Shown: positions 36,219 to 47,489 of the stretch, in pieces | How positions within the stretch are numbered: the first letter of the stretch is position 1 | How the letters are laid out: every line of letters begins with the position of its first letter | Origin: Streptomyces sp. NRRL S-31 | Lineage (GTDB): Bacteria; Actinomycetota; Actinomycetes; Streptomycetales; Streptomycetaceae | Direction: 5' to 3' | Assembly: GCF_000718775.1 (NCBI RefSeq) | Contig: NZ_JOCB01000051.1 | Location: 1-51,964 of the forward strand | DNA: 51,964 bases | Position numbers and translations under genes: made by a program | Notes under the pieces: generated by a model | The model's input: the letters and a program-made list of their open reading frames with translations, nothing else | Database searches by the model: none | What the model was told of the DNA's origin: nothing

Positions 36219-36692
36219 CTACTTGGTCAGCGTGAAGTGCAGGATGTCCTTCAGGAACGGCAGCTTCAGCAGTGGGTCGGGCTGGATCATCAGCGCCAGC
36301 AGCAGGATCACCAGACCCAGGACGCCGTAGGTGACGATGTCCGTGAAGCGGGAGCGTACGGCGAGCATGCCGACGTCCGGCAGCAGCCAGCGCAGCACCG
36401 CTCCGGCCAGCAGCGCGAGGCCGATGAGCACGGTGCCCGCGCGGAACGCGTCCAGCGCGGTCACCAGCAGGCCGACCGCCACCAGGCCGACGACGGTGAG
36501 CAGCGGCCACTGCCGGGCGGGCGCCGGGGCGTCGCCGGCCGCGGCCCGGCCGCCGCCCTCGGGCCGCGCGGTGTCCCGGGTGAACAGCGGGAAGCGACGG
36601 GTGACGCGACGCGCGCGCCCCTGGGCGTCAGGGGCGCTGACCGGGTCGCGCACGATGGGCTCCGCGTGCCCGCGGGCGTCCTCAGCCGGCAC
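36219..36692 (-). CDS. DUF3017 domain-containing membrane protein
   Basis: The 157-residue protein has a hydrophilic N-terminus of about 60 residues and three membrane helices ([63 protein letters not shown]). The central part, [22 protein letters not shown], is the DUF3017 signature. Its GTG start at 36692 lies inside the last codons of folD (11-base overlap), so translation is coupled. The family has no known function; frequent linkage to folD suggests a link to folate metabolism, but nothing in the sequence shows one. Confidence 0.85.
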   Translation of the reverse strand: MPAEDARGHAEPIVRDPVSAPDAQGRARRVTRRFPLFTRDTARPEGGGRAAAGDAPAPARQWPLLTVVGLVAVGLLVTALDAFRAGTVLIGLALLAGAVLRWLLPDVGMLAVRSRFTDIVTYGVLGLVILLLALMIQPDPLLKLPFLKDILHFTLTK

Positions 36693-37536
36693 TGCGCTCC
36701 GCCGCCTCGACCACGTTGACCAGCAGCTGCGCCCGGGTCATCGGGCCGACACCGCCGGGGTTCGGGGAGATCCAGCCCGCCACCTCGGTCACGTCCGGGT
36801 GGACGTCGCCGACGATCTTGCCCTCGGCGTTGCGGGAGACGCCGACGTCCAGCACGGCCGCGCCCGGCTTGACGTCCTCGGCGCGGATCAGGTGCGGGGA
36901 GCCGGCCGCCGCGATGATGATGTCGGCGCGCTTCAGGTGGGCAGGGAGGTCACGGGTGCCGGTGTGGCACTGGGTGACGGTGGCGTTCTCGCTGCGCCGG
37001 GTGAGCAGCAGCGGCATCGGGCGGCCGATGGTGACACCGCGGCCGACGACCACGACCTCGGCGCCCTTGATCTCCACGCCGTGGGCGCGCAGCAGGGTGA
37101 TGATGCCGTTGGGGGTGCAGGGCAGCGGGGCCGGCTCGTTCAGCACCAGGCGGCCGAGGTTCATCGGGTGCAGGCCGTCGGCGTCCTTGGCCGGGTCCAT
37201 CAGTTCCAGGATGCGGTTCTCGTCGATGCCCTTGGGCAGCGGCAGCTGGACGATGTAGCCGGTGCAGGCCGGGTCCTCGTTCAGCTCGCGGACAACCGCC
37301 TCGATCTCCTCCTGGGTGGCGGTGGCGGGCAGTTCACGCTGGATGGAGGCGAGGCCCACCTGGGCGCAGTCGCGGTGCTTGCCCGCGACGTACTTCTGGC
37401 TGCCGGGGTCGTCCCCGACCAGGATCGTGCCGAGGCCGGGCGTGACGCCCTTCTCCTTCAGCGCCGCCACGCGGGCGGTCAGATCGGACTTGATCGCGGC
37501 TGCGGTGGCCTTGCCATCGAGAATCTGGGCGGTCAT
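36682..37536 (-). CDS. folD: Bifunctional methylene-tetrahydrofolate dehydrogenase/cyclohydrolase
   Basis: The 284-residue enzyme converts 5,10-methylene-THF to 10-formyl-THF, the formyl donor for PurN and Pur[17 protein letters not shown] contains the Tyr and Lys active-site residues; [26 protein letters not shown] and [15 protein letters not shown] are the other signatures. Length is normal. It takes the one-carbon product of GlyA, whose gene lies about 18 kb away in this window. The leader has a CTGTGACAC element 43 bases before the start but no ZTP riboswitch that I can find. Confidence 0.96.
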   Translation of the reverse strand: MTAQILDGKATAAAIKSDLTARVAALKEKGVTPGLGTILVGDDPGSQKYVAGKHRDCAQVGLASIQRELPATATQEEIEAVVRELNEDPACTGYIVQLPLPKGIDENRILELMDPAKDADGLHPMNLGRLVLNEPAPLPCTPNGIITLLRAHGVEIKGAEVVVVGRGVTIGRPMPLLLTRRSENATVTQCHTGTRDLPAHLKRADIIIAAAGSPHLIRAEDVKPGAAVLDVGVSRNAEGKIVGDVHPDVTEVAGWISPNPGGVGPMTRAQLLVNVVEAAERSAG

Positions 37537-37768
37537 GTCCCCATCCTCGCGGATGATGCGGTCCCGGTTCCAATCCGGGTGTCACAGCTTGATCGGTGAT
37601 GTTGCGCTTGCACAACGCCTGACCGTTCCGGCTGGACAAATTTCAGCCGTTGCCATGACGATGATCGGCGCAGTACCGCGGTCCGGTTGGGGGGCAAACC
37701 GCTCAGATGCTGACGTTCCTCCGTGCCTTCCGCGCCGTCCCCAGAAGTGCCGACGGAGGAAATCCGCC

Positions 37769-38425
37769 ATGAGTTACGGCTCGCCCAATCCTGGCCACGG
37801 TCAGCCCCACGACCCCCAGCAGCCCTACGGCTACCCGCAGCAGGGGCAGCCCGGCTACGGGTACCCGCAGGCGCCCGGCGTCCCCCCGCAGGGCGGCTAC
37901 GGCTACCCGCAGGCGCCCGGTGTCCCGGGCGGCACGGGCCCGCGCCTGGCCTCGATGGGCCGCCGCTTCGGCGCCCGCCTGATCGACGGCGTCGTCTTCG
38001 GCGTGATCTACGCGATCCTCGCCGTCGCCGGTGTCGCCGGTGTCGTCGGCGAGGCCAAGAAGTGCGACCCGTCGGGGGCCGACTACGAGACCTGCATCAA
38101 CAACGCGGGCAACAACATCAGTGCGGGGATCTTCGCGGCCATCGGCGTCATGGCGGTGATCGGCCTGGTCTACGAGTGGCTGATGACCGGTCTGATCGGC
38201 GCGACCCTCGGCAAGCTGGCCGTCGGCATCCGGGTGGTGAAGGTCGAGGACGGCCGGAAGCCCGGTCTCGGCAAGTCGTTCATCCGCTGGATCATCCCCA
38301 TCGTGGGCAGCTTCGCCTGCGGGATAGGCCAGCTGATCGTCTACCTGTCCCCGTTCTGGGACAAGTCCGGCCGTCAGCAGGGCTGGCACGACAAGGCGGC
38401 GAGCACCATGGTCATCCAGAACTGA
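37769..38425 (+). CDS. RDD family membrane protein
   Basis: The 218-residue protein has a cytosolic N-terminus of about 55 residues made of Pro/Gln/Gly/Tyr repeats, including two copies of GYGYPQAPGVP. An RDD domain follows: MGRRFGARLIDGVVFGVIY contains the Arg and Asp that name the family, and LIGATLGKLAVGIRVVKVEDG is the second signature. Three or four membrane helices are predicted. The function is unknown; some RDD proteins are transporters. The ATG at 37769 has GGAGGAAA upstream. It stands alone and ends at a bidirectional-looking terminator. Confidence 0.88.
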   Translation: MSYGSPNPGHGQPHDPQQPYGYPQQGQPGYGYPQAPGVPPQGGYGYPQAPGVPGGTGPRLASMGRRFGARLIDGVVFGVIYAILAVAGVAGVVGEAKKCDPSGADYETCINNAGNNISAGIFAAIGVMAVIGLVYEWLMTGLIGATLGKLAVGIRVVKVEDGRKPGLGKSFIRWIIPIVGSFACGIGQLIVYLSPFWDKSGRQQGWHDKAASTMVIQN

Positions 38426-38444
38426 CCTCGCCGTACCCGACGAG

Positions 38445-38472
38445 AGCCGTGCGCCCGGGCGGGCGCACGGCT
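38445..38472 (+). terminator. Intrinsic terminator after the RDD gene
   Basis: AGCCGTGCGCCCG (38445-38457) and CGGGCGCACGGCT (38460-38472) form a long GC-rich stem followed by TTTCTCGT. It lies between convergent genes and is one of the few terminators here with a T-run. Confidence 0.8.
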
Positions 38473-38494
38473 TTTCTCGTGGCCCGCCCGCCCC

Positions 38495-39139
38495 TCACCG
38501 GCCCAGGTAGGCGAGCACGGCCAGCACCCGGCGGTTGTCGGCGTCCGCCGGGAGGAGACCGAGCTTGGTGAAGATGTTGCCGATGTGCTTGGCGACGGCC
38601 TTCTCGGTGATGAACAGGGCCTGGGCGATGCCCGCGTTGGAGCGGCCCTGGGCGAGCAGTTCGAGGACCTCGCGCTCCCGTCCGGTCAGACTGCCCACGG
38701 ACGCGTCGCGCTCCTTGCGGGCCAGCAGCCGGGAGACGACCTCGGGGTCCATGGCGGTGCCGCCGGCCGCCACCCGCCGGATGGAGTCCAGGAACCGGAC
38801 GCCGTCGGTGACACGGTCCTTGAGCAGGTAGCCGACGCTCCGGCCGCCGCCGGCGAGCAGTTCGCGGGCGTAGAGGGGTTCGACGTACTGGGAGAGCAGC
38901 AGCACCGGCAGGTCCGGGTTCTCCTCGCGGGCGGCCAGGACGGCGCGCAGGCCCTCGTCGGTGAAGTCCGGCGGAAGCCGGACGTCGACGACCGCCACGT
39001 CCGGCCGCTCCCGGCCGAGCGCCCGCAGCAGTTCGGCGCCGTTGTCCACGGCGGCCACCACGTCAAGGCCGTGGGCCCCGAGCAGGCGGATCAGCCCGTC
39101 CCTCAGCAGGAAGTGGTCTTCGGCGAGGACAACGCGCAC
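38495..39139 (-). CDS. LuxR/NarL-family response regulator
   Basis: The 214-residue regulator has a receiver domain with the phosphoacceptor Asp52 ([12 protein letters not shown]) and acidic residues in [14 protein letters not shown], and a LuxR-type helix-turn-helix at the C-terminus ([39 protein letters not shown]). It is paired with the histidine kinase just upstream. The GTG start at 39139 has GGAGA five bases before it and lies inside the kinase coding region (37-base overlap). The recognition helix is typical of the NarL group; the targets are unknown. Confidence 0.92.
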   Translation of the reverse strand: MRVVLAEDHFLLRDGLIRLLGAHGLDVVAAVDNGAELLRALGRERPDVAVVDVRLPPDFTDEGLRAVLAAREENPDLPVLLLSQYVEPLYARELLAGGGRSVGYLLKDRVTDGVRFLDSIRRVAAGGTAMDPEVVSRLLARKERDASVGSLTGREREVLELLAQGRSNAGIAQALFITEKAVAKHIGNIFTKLGLLPADADNRRVLAVLAYLGR

Positions 39140-40425
39140 GGGATCTCCATCGTCACCATCGTCGGCCCGCCCACCGGGCTGCTCACGGCCAGCACCCCGT
39201 CGAAGGTGGCGAGCCGGCGTTCGACGCCCCGCAGGCCGGTGCCGCGGGCGGCGTCGGCGCCCCCGTGCCCGTCGTCGGCCACGGTGACGCGCAGCACCCC
39301 GTGAGCGTGACCGAGCCCGATCCGCGCCCGCTCGGCGCCCGCGTGCTTGACCACGTTGGTGAGGATCTCGGAGACGGCGAAGTAGGCGGCGGACTCCACG
39401 GGCGCCGCGGGGCGGCCCGGCAGGTCGGCCCGGACCTCGGTACGCACCGGGCAGGTCAGGGCCAGCGACCGTACGGCGTCGGCCAGACCGCGGTCGGCGA
39501 GGACCGGCGGGTGGATGCCGCGGACCAGGTCGCGCAGTTCCGTCAGCGCCGCCGAGGAGGACTGCCGGGCCTCGACCAGCAGGGCGCGCACGGCCTCGGG
39601 GTCGGTCTCCAGCAGGGTCTCCGCCGTGTTCAGGGTCATGCCCATCGCGACCAGCCGGGCCTGGGCGCCGTCGTGCAGGTCGCGTTCGATCCGGCGGATC
39701 TCGGCCATCTGCGTGTCCACCGCGGCGGAGCGGGTGGCGGCCAGGTGCCGGATCCGGCCGGCCATCAGCTCGCTCTCGCCGGGCGCCAGCATCGCCCTGG
39801 TGTACAGGGCGTGCCGGCGCACCAGGCGCGGGGCCGCCCACAGGGCCAGCGGCAGCTGGAGCAGGCCCAGGACACCGGCGAGCGCCGCCGTGGACGGGCC
39901 CCCGACCGGGACGAACCAGTACCACAGGCCGTCCCAGGCGCCGGACAGCCGCACCCCGAAGAAGGCGAGGAAGACGCCCCAGAGCCCGCTCAGGACCAGC
40001 ACGGACGGGACCGAGGCCAGGAAGCCGCCCGCGATCGGGTCCGTGAGCGCCCAGACGTACTCCCGCCGGGTCTGCGGGTCGCCGGTGATCCAGCGGTAGC
40101 GGGCGATCACCCCGGAGGCACCCGCGGGTACGGGCGGCAGCGGTCCGGGCGGGCCCGGGATCTCCACGCCCGCCCAGCGCCGGGCGAGTTCCCGCTGCCG
40201 CCCGGCCAGCCCGCGCACCCCCCGCATGGCCCGCGGCACCAGGCCGAGGCCCGGACCGGCCAGCCCGAGCGCGCCGGACACGGCGAGCGCACGACCCAAG
40301 GCCGCCACCGACATCCGGTACAGCGTCATCGCCCGCCGCAGGCCCGTCAGCCCCGCGGTCACCGAGAATCCCGTCACCGGTTCCGGCGGACGCACCCCGC
40401 CGGACCGCGCCGCGCGCTCGTCCAT
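39103..40425 (-). CDS. Sensor histidine kinase (HisKA_3 / NarL-partner type)
   Basis: The 440-residue kinase has about four hydrophobic segments in its N-terminal half (for example [20 protein letters not shown] and [19 protein letters not shown]), then the phosphorylated His in [19 protein letters not shown] near residue 249. The ATPase domain has the N box in [15 protein letters not shown] and G boxes in [19 protein letters not shown]. It phosphorylates the response regulator encoded immediately downstream, whose gene it overlaps by 37 bases. The stimulus is not evident. The start at 40425 is an ATG. Confidence 0.92.
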   Translation of the reverse strand: MDERAARSGGVRPPEPVTGFSVTAGLTGLRRAMTLYRMSVAALGRALAVSGALGLAGPGLGLVPRAMRGVRGLAGRQRELARRWAGVEIPGPPGPLPPVPAGASGVIARYRWITGDPQTRREYVWALTDPIAGGFLASVPSVLVLSGLWGVFLAFFGVRLSGAWDGLWYWFVPVGGPSTAALAGVLGLLQLPLALWAAPRLVRRHALYTRAMLAPGESELMAGRIRHLAATRSAAVDTQMAEIRRIERDLHDGAQARLVAMGMTLNTAETLLETDPEAVRALLVEARQSSSAALTELRDLVRGIHPPVLADRGLADAVRSLALTCPVRTEVRADLPGRPAAPVESAAYFAVSEILTNVVKHAGAERARIGLGHAHGVLRVTVADDGHGGADAARGTGLRGVERRLATFDGVLAVSSPVGGPTMVTMEIPCALSSPKTTSC

Positions 40426-40604
40426 CCCGTTCCTCCCCCCCCTCGGGTCCGGTCGTCGAACGACAGGACCCGGCCCCGTACCCCGCTGTGTCGTACGACC
40501 TCATTGTGGTGGTGCGGAGGTGGCGGTGTCGGTGGGAAAAACTCCCCTCTCCGGAAACCCGCCTCCCCGGTCCGGCGGGCACGGACTCCGGCCGCCCGGA
40601 ACGC

Positions 40605-40642
40605 GTGCGGCCCCGCCCGTCGCGGGACGGGCGGGGCCGCAC
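40605..40642 (-). terminator. 17-bp stem terminator after purH
   Basis: A perfect 17-bp GC-rich stem (40605-40621 with 40626-40642) has a 4-base loop and lies 16 bases after the purH stop. It ends the purNH transcript before the two-component operon. The remaining 40426-40604 holds the kinase promoter region and no gene. Confidence 0.85.
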
Positions 40643-40658
40643 GGGCGTCGGGGGCCGC

Positions 40659-42214
<1,556 letters not shown>

Positions 42215-42218
<4 letters not shown>

Positions 42219-42856
42219 TGGATAACTACCTTTCGTCCCTCGATGCGATAGCCGTTGCGGGCGAGCCGCCCCACGACCTCGACGAGCAGCCTTCGCTCGA
42301 CTTCCTTGATGCGCTCGTGCAGCGCGCTCTCGTCGTCCTCGTCCCGGACCTCGACCACGCCCTGGGCGATGATCGGGCCGGTGTCGACGCCGTCGTCGAC
42401 GAAGTGGACGGTGCAGCCGGTGACCTTGGCGCCGTACGCGAGCGCGTCCCGGACACCGTGGGCGCCGGGAAAACTCGGCAGCAGGGCGGGGTGGGTGTTG
42501 ACGAGGCGTCCGCCGAAGCGGGCCAGGAACCGCTTGCCCACGATCTTCATGAAGCCGGCGGAGACGACGAGGTCGGGCTCGTACGCGGCGACGGCCTCGG
42601 CGAGGGCCGCGTCCCACTCCTCGCGGGAGGCGTGGTCCTTCACCCTGCACACGAACGTCGGCAGCCCGGCCCGCTCGGCCCGGGCGAGCCCCTCGATACC
42701 GGCGCGGTCCGCACCCACGGCGACGATCCGCGCGCCGTACGACTCGGCTCCGGTGCGCTCGATCTCGTCCAGCAGCGCCTGGAGGTTGGTGCCGGAGCCG
42801 GAGACCAGCACGACGAGGCGCCTGACTGCCGGGCCGGCGGAGGTGGCGGCCACCAT
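42215..42856 (-). CDS. purN: Phosphoribosylglycinamide formyltransferase
   Basis: The 213-residue enzyme transfers a formyl group from 10-formyl-THF to GAR in purine synthesis. [18 protein letters not shown] binds the phosphate of [23 protein letters not shown] carries the catalytic Asn and His, and [13 protein letters not shown] the catalytic Asp. The ATG at 42856 has AAAGGG upstream. It is the first gene of purN-purH. A 14-bp palindrome lies about 67-80 bases before the start. Confidence 0.97.
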
Positions 42857-42922
42857 GGGGCCCTTTCTCGGGTTTGCGATCCGGGTACGGCCGGTTTGTA
42901 CAGTCGTACGAATGCTTCACGC

Positions 42923-42936
42923 CCCCGTATACGGGG
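42923..42936. promoter_or_regulatory. CCCCGTATACGGGG palindrome upstream of purN
   Basis: This perfect 14-bp palindrome lies 67 bases before the purN ATG, within its likely promoter. A smaller palindrome, TCGTACGA (42904-42911), lies between it and the gene. It could bind a purine-responsive or other repressor, but no known consensus fits securely. Confidence 0.5.
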
Positions 42937-43135
42937 AAGTCTACGAAGCGGCCGGCCGTCAGCAACGATACCGGCACTCCGGACGGGCCCCTCGGGACGG
43001 GTGGCCGGGCGGCAGGTAGCGTTCGCAAGGAATCACGAAAGAGCAACCCCGGGAACGCGGTCGCCGTGCGGACCGTTCACGGGGTGGAAGCTCACGTCGG
43101 ACTGCCGTAGTCACCTAGGGGAAGACGCTCTTTTG

Positions 43136-44143
43136 ATGCCCGATCGCAGCCTGCGACTCCTCACGTTCTCGCCGCGCCCGGCCCAGGGGGGCGAGCGTGG
43201 CGCCGCGCTGCTGCGGGAGCGCCCGACCTGGCCCCCGGCCCGCACCCCCGGCGGCCCCGACGGCGCGGGACAGGGCGGCACCGGGAGCGGCGGGTCCGGT
43301 CAGGGCGGTTCCGGTGAGGGCGGTTCCGGCCAAGGTGGTGCGGGGAACGGCGGCCCGGGGCAGGGCGGTTCCGGGACCGGCGGTCCGGGGCGGGACGGCT
43401 CCGGGCAGGGCGGGGCACGGCAGGACGACAATCCGTTCGCGCCGCCGCCGGAGGGGACTCCGGACCGGCCGTGGCGGCCCCGGCACTCCGAGGGACCGGG
43501 CGGCGCCGGACACGGTCCGGGACAGGACCACGGTCAGGGGCAGGACTCCGGGACCGGGGGCGGCCCGCGCTGGGGCGGCCAGTGGAGCGACCGGCAGCCC
43601 GGCCGCTCCCCCGGCGGCTTCGGCGAGCGGCCGGGCGGCAGACCGCAGGGACCCGGCGGACCGGCCGGGCCCGGCATGCGCTGGGACCCGACGGACCCGG
43701 CCCAGCGCCGCGCGCGGTACGCCCTGCTCTCCGGTATGTGGGCGGTCTTCTTCGCCCTGTTCAGCTGGCCGTACGTGGCGCTGCTGCTGGGCGCCCTCTC
43801 TCTGTACTGGGGCATCAGCGCCCTGCGCGCCAAGCCGCGCCGCCCGGCCCCGGACTCCCCTGACACCACCGGCACCACCGGCACCACCGGCACCACCGGC
43901 ACCCAGGCGGCACCTCCGGCCCCGGCGGCGTCCCCCGGCCGTCCCCAGACGACGGCGGCCGTGGGCGGCCTGGTCACGGCGGCGCTGGCGCTGGTCCTGG
44001 TGGCGTCGACGTTCACCGTCCAGCTGGTCTACCGCGACTACTACACCTGTGTCAGCGACGCCCTCACCCACGAGGCGAAGCAGTCCTGCGACACCATGCT
44101 CCCGCGCGAACTCCGGGGCGTGCTGGGCACGCAGAACGACTGA
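43136..44143 (+). CDS. Low-complexity membrane protein
   Basis: The 335-residue protein begins [20 protein letters not shown], then has a disordered stretch of about 150 residues made of GQGGSG-type repeats. [20 protein letters not shown] starts a helical pair (membrane segments near residues 200 and 220), followed by a Thr-Gly linker encoded by four 9-bp repeats. A third membrane helix ([20 protein letters not shown]) and a short external tail with two Cys (YYTCVSD, KQSCDTM) close the protein. The family appears actinobacterial and uncharacterised. The start at 43136 is preceded by GGGGAAG. Confidence 0.75.
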   Translation: MPDRSLRLLTFSPRPAQGGERGAALLRERPTWPPARTPGGPDGAGQGGTGSGGSGQGGSGEGGSGQGGAGNGGPGQGGSGTGGPGRDGSGQGGARQDDNPFAPPPEGTPDRPWRPRHSEGPGGAGHGPGQDHGQGQDSGTGGGPRWGGQWSDRQPGRSPGGFGERPGGRPQGPGGPAGPGMRWDPTDPAQRRARYALLSGMWAVFFALFSWPYVALLLGALSLYWGISALRAKPRRPAPDSPDTTGTTGTTGTTGTQAAPPAPAASPGRPQTTAAVGGLVTAALALVLVASTFTVQLVYRDYYTCVSDALTHEAKQSCDTMLPRELRGVLGTQND

Positions 44144-44173
44144 TCCGGCGCGCACCCGCCCGAAGAGGTCCGG

Positions 44174-46186
44174 TCAGGCGCCCGGGCGGGGGTCCGGCCG
44201 GGAGCCGGGACCGGGGTCCGGATGGGCGGCCGGCCGGTGGTCGGGGCGGGGCTCCGGCTGGGGCTCCACGGGCGGCCGGCCGCTGCGCGGCCGGGCGGCC
44301 GGGCCGGGCACGTCCAGGATCCCGGCCTCCCTCAAGGCCGCCCGGCGGGAGGCGCGGGCTTCGTCGGCGTGCCGGTCCGGGGCGAGGGGCTCGGTGAACG
44401 GCGTCGGGAACGGGTCCGCCGCGGGAACGAAGTCGTACAGGTCCGCCTCGGCGTCGGTGTCGGTGTCGCCGGACGGCGTCCCGCGCCTGCCCGCACCCCC
44501 GGTTCCGGTCCGCCCCTTGCCCCTCCCCCACCCCTTGCTCCCGGACGCGCCGTCGGCATCGGCGGCGGCCTGGGCACTCCTGCCGCCGCCCGGCGCCGGT
44601 GCCCCGTCGCCGCCCGCCGTGCGCCCGGCACCGGCCGGGTCCAGGGGTGCGCGCCCCGCACCGGCCGGGTCCGGGGGCGCCGCGCCCTTGCCCGGCTCCG
44701 CCGTCACCGCCGCTCCCCCGGTGTTCGCACCGGGTCCGGCCGCCCCGGGCGTCCCCGGCTTCGCCCCGGCGGTCGGCGCGAGGGCCGCCTCGCCGCCTTT
44801 CGCCCCCGGCACGGCCGTACTCCCCGCTCCCGCCCCGGCGCCCTGCGCCGGGATGCCGCCCCGCGGCCGGTGACGGTACAGCCGCCACGCTCGCGCGATC
44901 AACGCCACCGGCAGTGCGAACACCGGTGTCCAGACCCCGGCCGCTCCCCCGGTCCGCCACCACGGCGGGCCGAGGCGGGACAGCGCCGCCACCCCGAGGG
45001 AGCCGCCCGCCAGCACCGCGAGCAGGGCGACGGCCACCGCGCAGACCATCGCCGTCAGCAACACCACCCGTACGGTCTGAAGGGCCGACCAGCGGGCCCG
45101 CACCGGCTCCCCGGGCTCCGGCCGCCGTACGGCCGCCCGCGCCACGAACCACCCCGCCGTCATCCCGGCCACCGCCGGCACCAGCCCCACCATCCAGTGC
45201 TGCGGCGTACCGGCGCCCGGATCCGGCACCGCCGCCAGCAGCGGGAACGGCGGCAGCGGCGGGGCGGGAGCGGAGCCGAGCGGGCTGACCAGATGGCCGG
45301 GGCCGAGGACGAAGCCGGGTCCGAGGGCGTAGGACGCGGCCCACACCGCCGCGTTGGGGATCAGCGCGGCACCGAGCAGCAGCACGGCGAACCGTCCCGT
45401 CCAGCCCTCCGTCAGCTGGAGGAAGGACGCCCGCGCCGACTCGCCGTGTCCCACCAGGGACACCCCGACCAGGAGCGCCCCGCCGCCGAGGAGCACGGCC
45501 GTCGCGGCTCCGGCGGCGCGTACCGCCGCGCCCAGCCGGGCCGGCTCGTCCGGGCCGGACACCAGCCGGCGCACCGGCCCCGGCAGCACCGCCAGCACCC
45601 TCAGCACGGGCTGGGGCGGATGGCCGTACGCCGACCACACCCCGGCGCCGGCCACGCTCGCCGCCATGGCCGGCAGACACACCGTCATCCAGCCCCAGTG
45701 CGGGCGCAGTTCGCCGCCCGAGCAGTACAGCCCGGCGGCGACACCGACCCCCAGATAGCCGAGGACCACACCCGTCCAGGCGGTGCGCGCCGGCACCGGC
45801 GGAGGTCCGTCCGGCTCGACGGAGGCGTCGGTGGCGTCCCGGGCCGCCCGGTACAGCAGCCACACCGGCAGGACGAGCAGCAGCAGCGGGCTGACGCCGA
45901 CGGGCATGGGCGCCCCGGAGAGCGTGCCGGTGCGGACGAGTTCGACGCCGTGCCCCAGCAGCCACAGGGCCGCGGCGATGTGCAGCGCCCCGTCCGGTCC
46001 GCTGTCCGGGTACGGCGAGCTGACCCACAGCACCATGACGAGCACGGCCAGCGAGCCGAGGCCCAGCCCGGCGGCGACGGCTCCGCCCAGCAGGCTCGCG
46101 GCGAGTCCGGGCGGCCGGTCGCGCAGCCGGGACCGCAGGGGCGACGGAGACGAGCGGCGAGCGGTCATCTGGATCACGCACGCCAT
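44174..46186 (-). CDS. DUF6350 family membrane protein
   Basis: The 670-residue protein has about ten membrane helices in its first 410 residues (for example [34 protein letters not shown] and [20 protein letters not shown]). A disordered tail of about 240 residues rich in Gly, Ala and Pro follows, ending in a conserved-looking segment ([33 protein letters not shown]). This matches the actinobacterial DUF6350 family, annotated in places as a PerM-like cell-division protein; its function is unproven. I chose the ATG at 46186; another ATG lies six codons downstream at 46168. The open frame beyond is not coding. Confidence 0.82.
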   Translation of the reverse strand: MACVIQMTARRSSPSPLRSRLRDRPPGLAASLLGGAVAAGLGLGSLAVLVMVLWVSSPYPDSGPDGALHIAAALWLLGHGVELVRTGTLSGAPMPVGVSPLLLLVLPVWLLYRAARDATDASVEPDGPPPVPARTAWTGVVLGYLGVGVAAGLYCSGGELRPHWGWMTVCLPAMAASVAGAGVWSAYGHPPQPVLRVLAVLPGPVRRLVSGPDEPARLGAAVRAAGAATAVLLGGGALLVGVSLVGHGESARASFLQLTEGWTGRFAVLLLGAALIPNAAVWAASYALGPGFVLGPGHLVSPLGSAPAPPLPPFPLLAAVPDPGAGTPQHWMVGLVPAVAGMTAGWFVARAAVRRPEPGEPVRARWSALQTVRVVLLTAMVCAVAVALLAVLAGGSLGVAALSRLGPPWWRTGGAAGVWTPVFALPVALIARAWRLYRHRPRGGIPAQGAGAGAGSTAVPGAKGGEAALAPTAGAKPGTPGAAGPGANTGGAAVTAEPGKGAAPPDPAGAGRAPLDPAGAGRTAGGDGAPAPGGGRSAQAAADADGASGSKGWGRGKGRTGTGGAGRRGTPSGDTDTDAEADLYDFVPAADPFPTPFTEPLAPDRHADEARASRRAALREAGILDVPGPAARPRSGRPPVEPQPEPRPDHRPAAHPDPGPGSRPDPRPGA

Positions 46187-46232
46187 GCTCCCAACGACAC
46201 GCGCTTTCCCGGCGTAACAGGCGAACTCCCGC

Positions 46233-46265
46233 TGTGTCGCCCAATATATGTTTATGTTCTTTTTC
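46233..46265 (+). promoter_or_regulatory. AT-rich promoter region of the sigma-like gene
   Basis: This stretch (AATATATGTTTATGTT then CTTTTTCGC) is by far the most AT-rich I see in the window and lies 15-47 bases before the ATG at 46280. It contains several -10-like hexamers, such as TATGTT. It also lies between divergent genes and may serve both. Confidence 0.5.
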
Positions 46266-46279
46266 GCACGAAAGGGCGC

Positions 46280-47257
46280 ATGGTGACGACGAAGCAGAAT
46301 CCTGCCGGCCAGCCGCCACCACCGGGCGAACGCCGACGTCCGGGCCGGTTCCGGCCGCTGACGGCGGCTCAGCGCAAGTCCCGTCGGGTGGGTCCGGACA
46401 CCGGGACCGACGACCCGGAGCAACGGGCCGCCGCGCCCGGCACCGGCGACCGCCCCCGGCCCCTGACACCCGATCAGGCCTTCGACGCGCTCTACGCCTT
46501 CTGCGCCCCGGCCCTCGTACGCCAGACCTACCTGCTCACCGGGCGCCGGGAGCTGGCCCGCGAAGCCGTGGAGCGGGCCTTCCAGCTGGCCTGGCAGCGC
46601 TGGCCGGAGGTGGCCCGGGACCGGGACCCGGCGGGATGGGTGCGGGCGGTGGCCTACGACTGCGCCCTCTCCCCCTGGCACCGCTTCCGCCCCCGCCACC
46701 GGTCCCCGGAGCCCCCGCCCGCCGACCCCGCCGACCGGGAACTGCTGCACGCCCTGCTCAGACTGCCGCCCTCGTACCGGCGCACGCTCGTCCTGTACGA
46801 CGGTGTGGGTCTCGACCTGCCGGAGACGGCGGCGGAGACGGAGGCCAGCACACCGGCCGCCGCCCACCGGCTGACCCACGCTCGCGAGGCGGTGGCCGCG
46901 CTCCTGCCGGAGCTGGCCGATCCCGCCGCGCTGCACCGCCGGCTGCTCGAGCTGGCCTCGGCCGAGCGGCTGCACGCGGTCAAGCCGACGACCGTGCGGA
47001 CCTGCGGGGAACGCCGGAACGTCTTCTGGACCCGGGCGGCCATCGCCTTCACGGTGACGATCGTCGGCGCCACGACACTCACCCTGCGCACGGCGCCGAC
47101 GCGGTACGAGGCACCGGTGGCTCCGGCGCAGGCGGTGCGCGGCGTGCCGCCGGCCGGGGCGATGGGTCCGCTGTCGCGGGAGGAGCGGGCGCTGCGGGCG
47201 AAGCTGCACCGGTCCGGGACGAGCGGCCCGGAGAGACTCGCACCGGTATTCCGGTGA
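46280..47257 (+). CDS. Sigma-factor-like protein with a C-terminal membrane helix
   Basis: The 325-residue protein has a basic, Pro-rich N-terminus of about 75 residues. ECF sigma-like region 2 ([38 protein letters not shown]) and region 4 ([39 protein letters not shown]) follow. A single membrane helix near residue 248 ([18 protein letters not shown]) and an external tail of about 55 residues follow. Conserved ECF sigma positions are only partly kept, so it may be a membrane-tethered sigma factor or a sigma-derived regulator. No separate anti-sigma gene is present. The ATG has AAAGGG upstream; a GTG follows directly. Confidence 0.8.
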   Translation: MVTTKQNPAGQPPPPGERRRPGRFRPLTAAQRKSRRVGPDTGTDDPEQRAAAPGTGDRPRPLTPDQAFDALYAFCAPALVRQTYLLTGRRELAREAVERAFQLAWQRWPEVARDRDPAGWVRAVAYDCALSPWHRFRPRHRSPEPPPADPADRELLHALLRLPPSYRRTLVLYDGVGLDLPETAAETEASTPAAAHRLTHAREAVAALLPELADPAALHRRLLELASAERLHAVKPTTVRTCGERRNVFWTRAAIAFTVTIVGATTLTLRTAPTRYEAPVAPAQAVRGVPPAGAMGPLSREERALRAKLHRSGTSGPERLAPVFR

Positions 47258-47298
47258 GGGGTGGGGGGACGTTGTGAGGGGTGAGGGGCGAACGCTGT

Positions 47299-47358
47299 GA
47301 GGGGCGCGGAGATCGCCGTGAGAGGTCCGGCCGGGAGGGGCGCGGAGATCGCCGTGAG
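47299..47358. repeat. 24-bp perfect direct repeat in the gap before sucD
   Basis: A 24-bp unit occurs at 47299-47322 and 47335-47358, a 36-bp period. It lies in a field of GTGAGGGG-like motifs covering about 47255-47390. No gene is visible in 47258-47489. Confidence 0.75.
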
Positions 47359-47434
47359 GGGCGCGGCCGCGAGGGGCGTGGGATTCCGCGTCAGGATGCG
47401 GGCCGTGACCTGGGGGGCGGGCCCTTGCGAACGC

Positions 47435-47472
47435 CGGCAGGCCCGCCCCCGCCCCGGGGAACGGGCCTGCCG
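47435..47472 (-). terminator. Terminator of sucCD
   Basis: A perfect 11-bp stem, CGGCAGGCCCG (47435-47445) with CGGGCCTGCCG (47462-47472), has a 16-base GC-rich loop and lies 17 bases after the sucD stop. Confidence 0.75.
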
Positions 47473-47489
47473 AAAGGGAGCCGGGAGGC

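Noticed and set aside
37537..37768. A ZTP riboswitch upstream of folD, as in many bacteria
   Set aside because: Neither the GTGACTGGCG block nor the CGCCTGGGC block is present on the minus strand of this leader. The same is true of the purN leader at 42857-43135.
44174..47209. A 1011-residue reading of the DUF6350 gene
   Set aside because: The N-terminal extension is antisense to the sigma-like gene and crosses its AT-rich promoter. The membrane protein begins at 46186.
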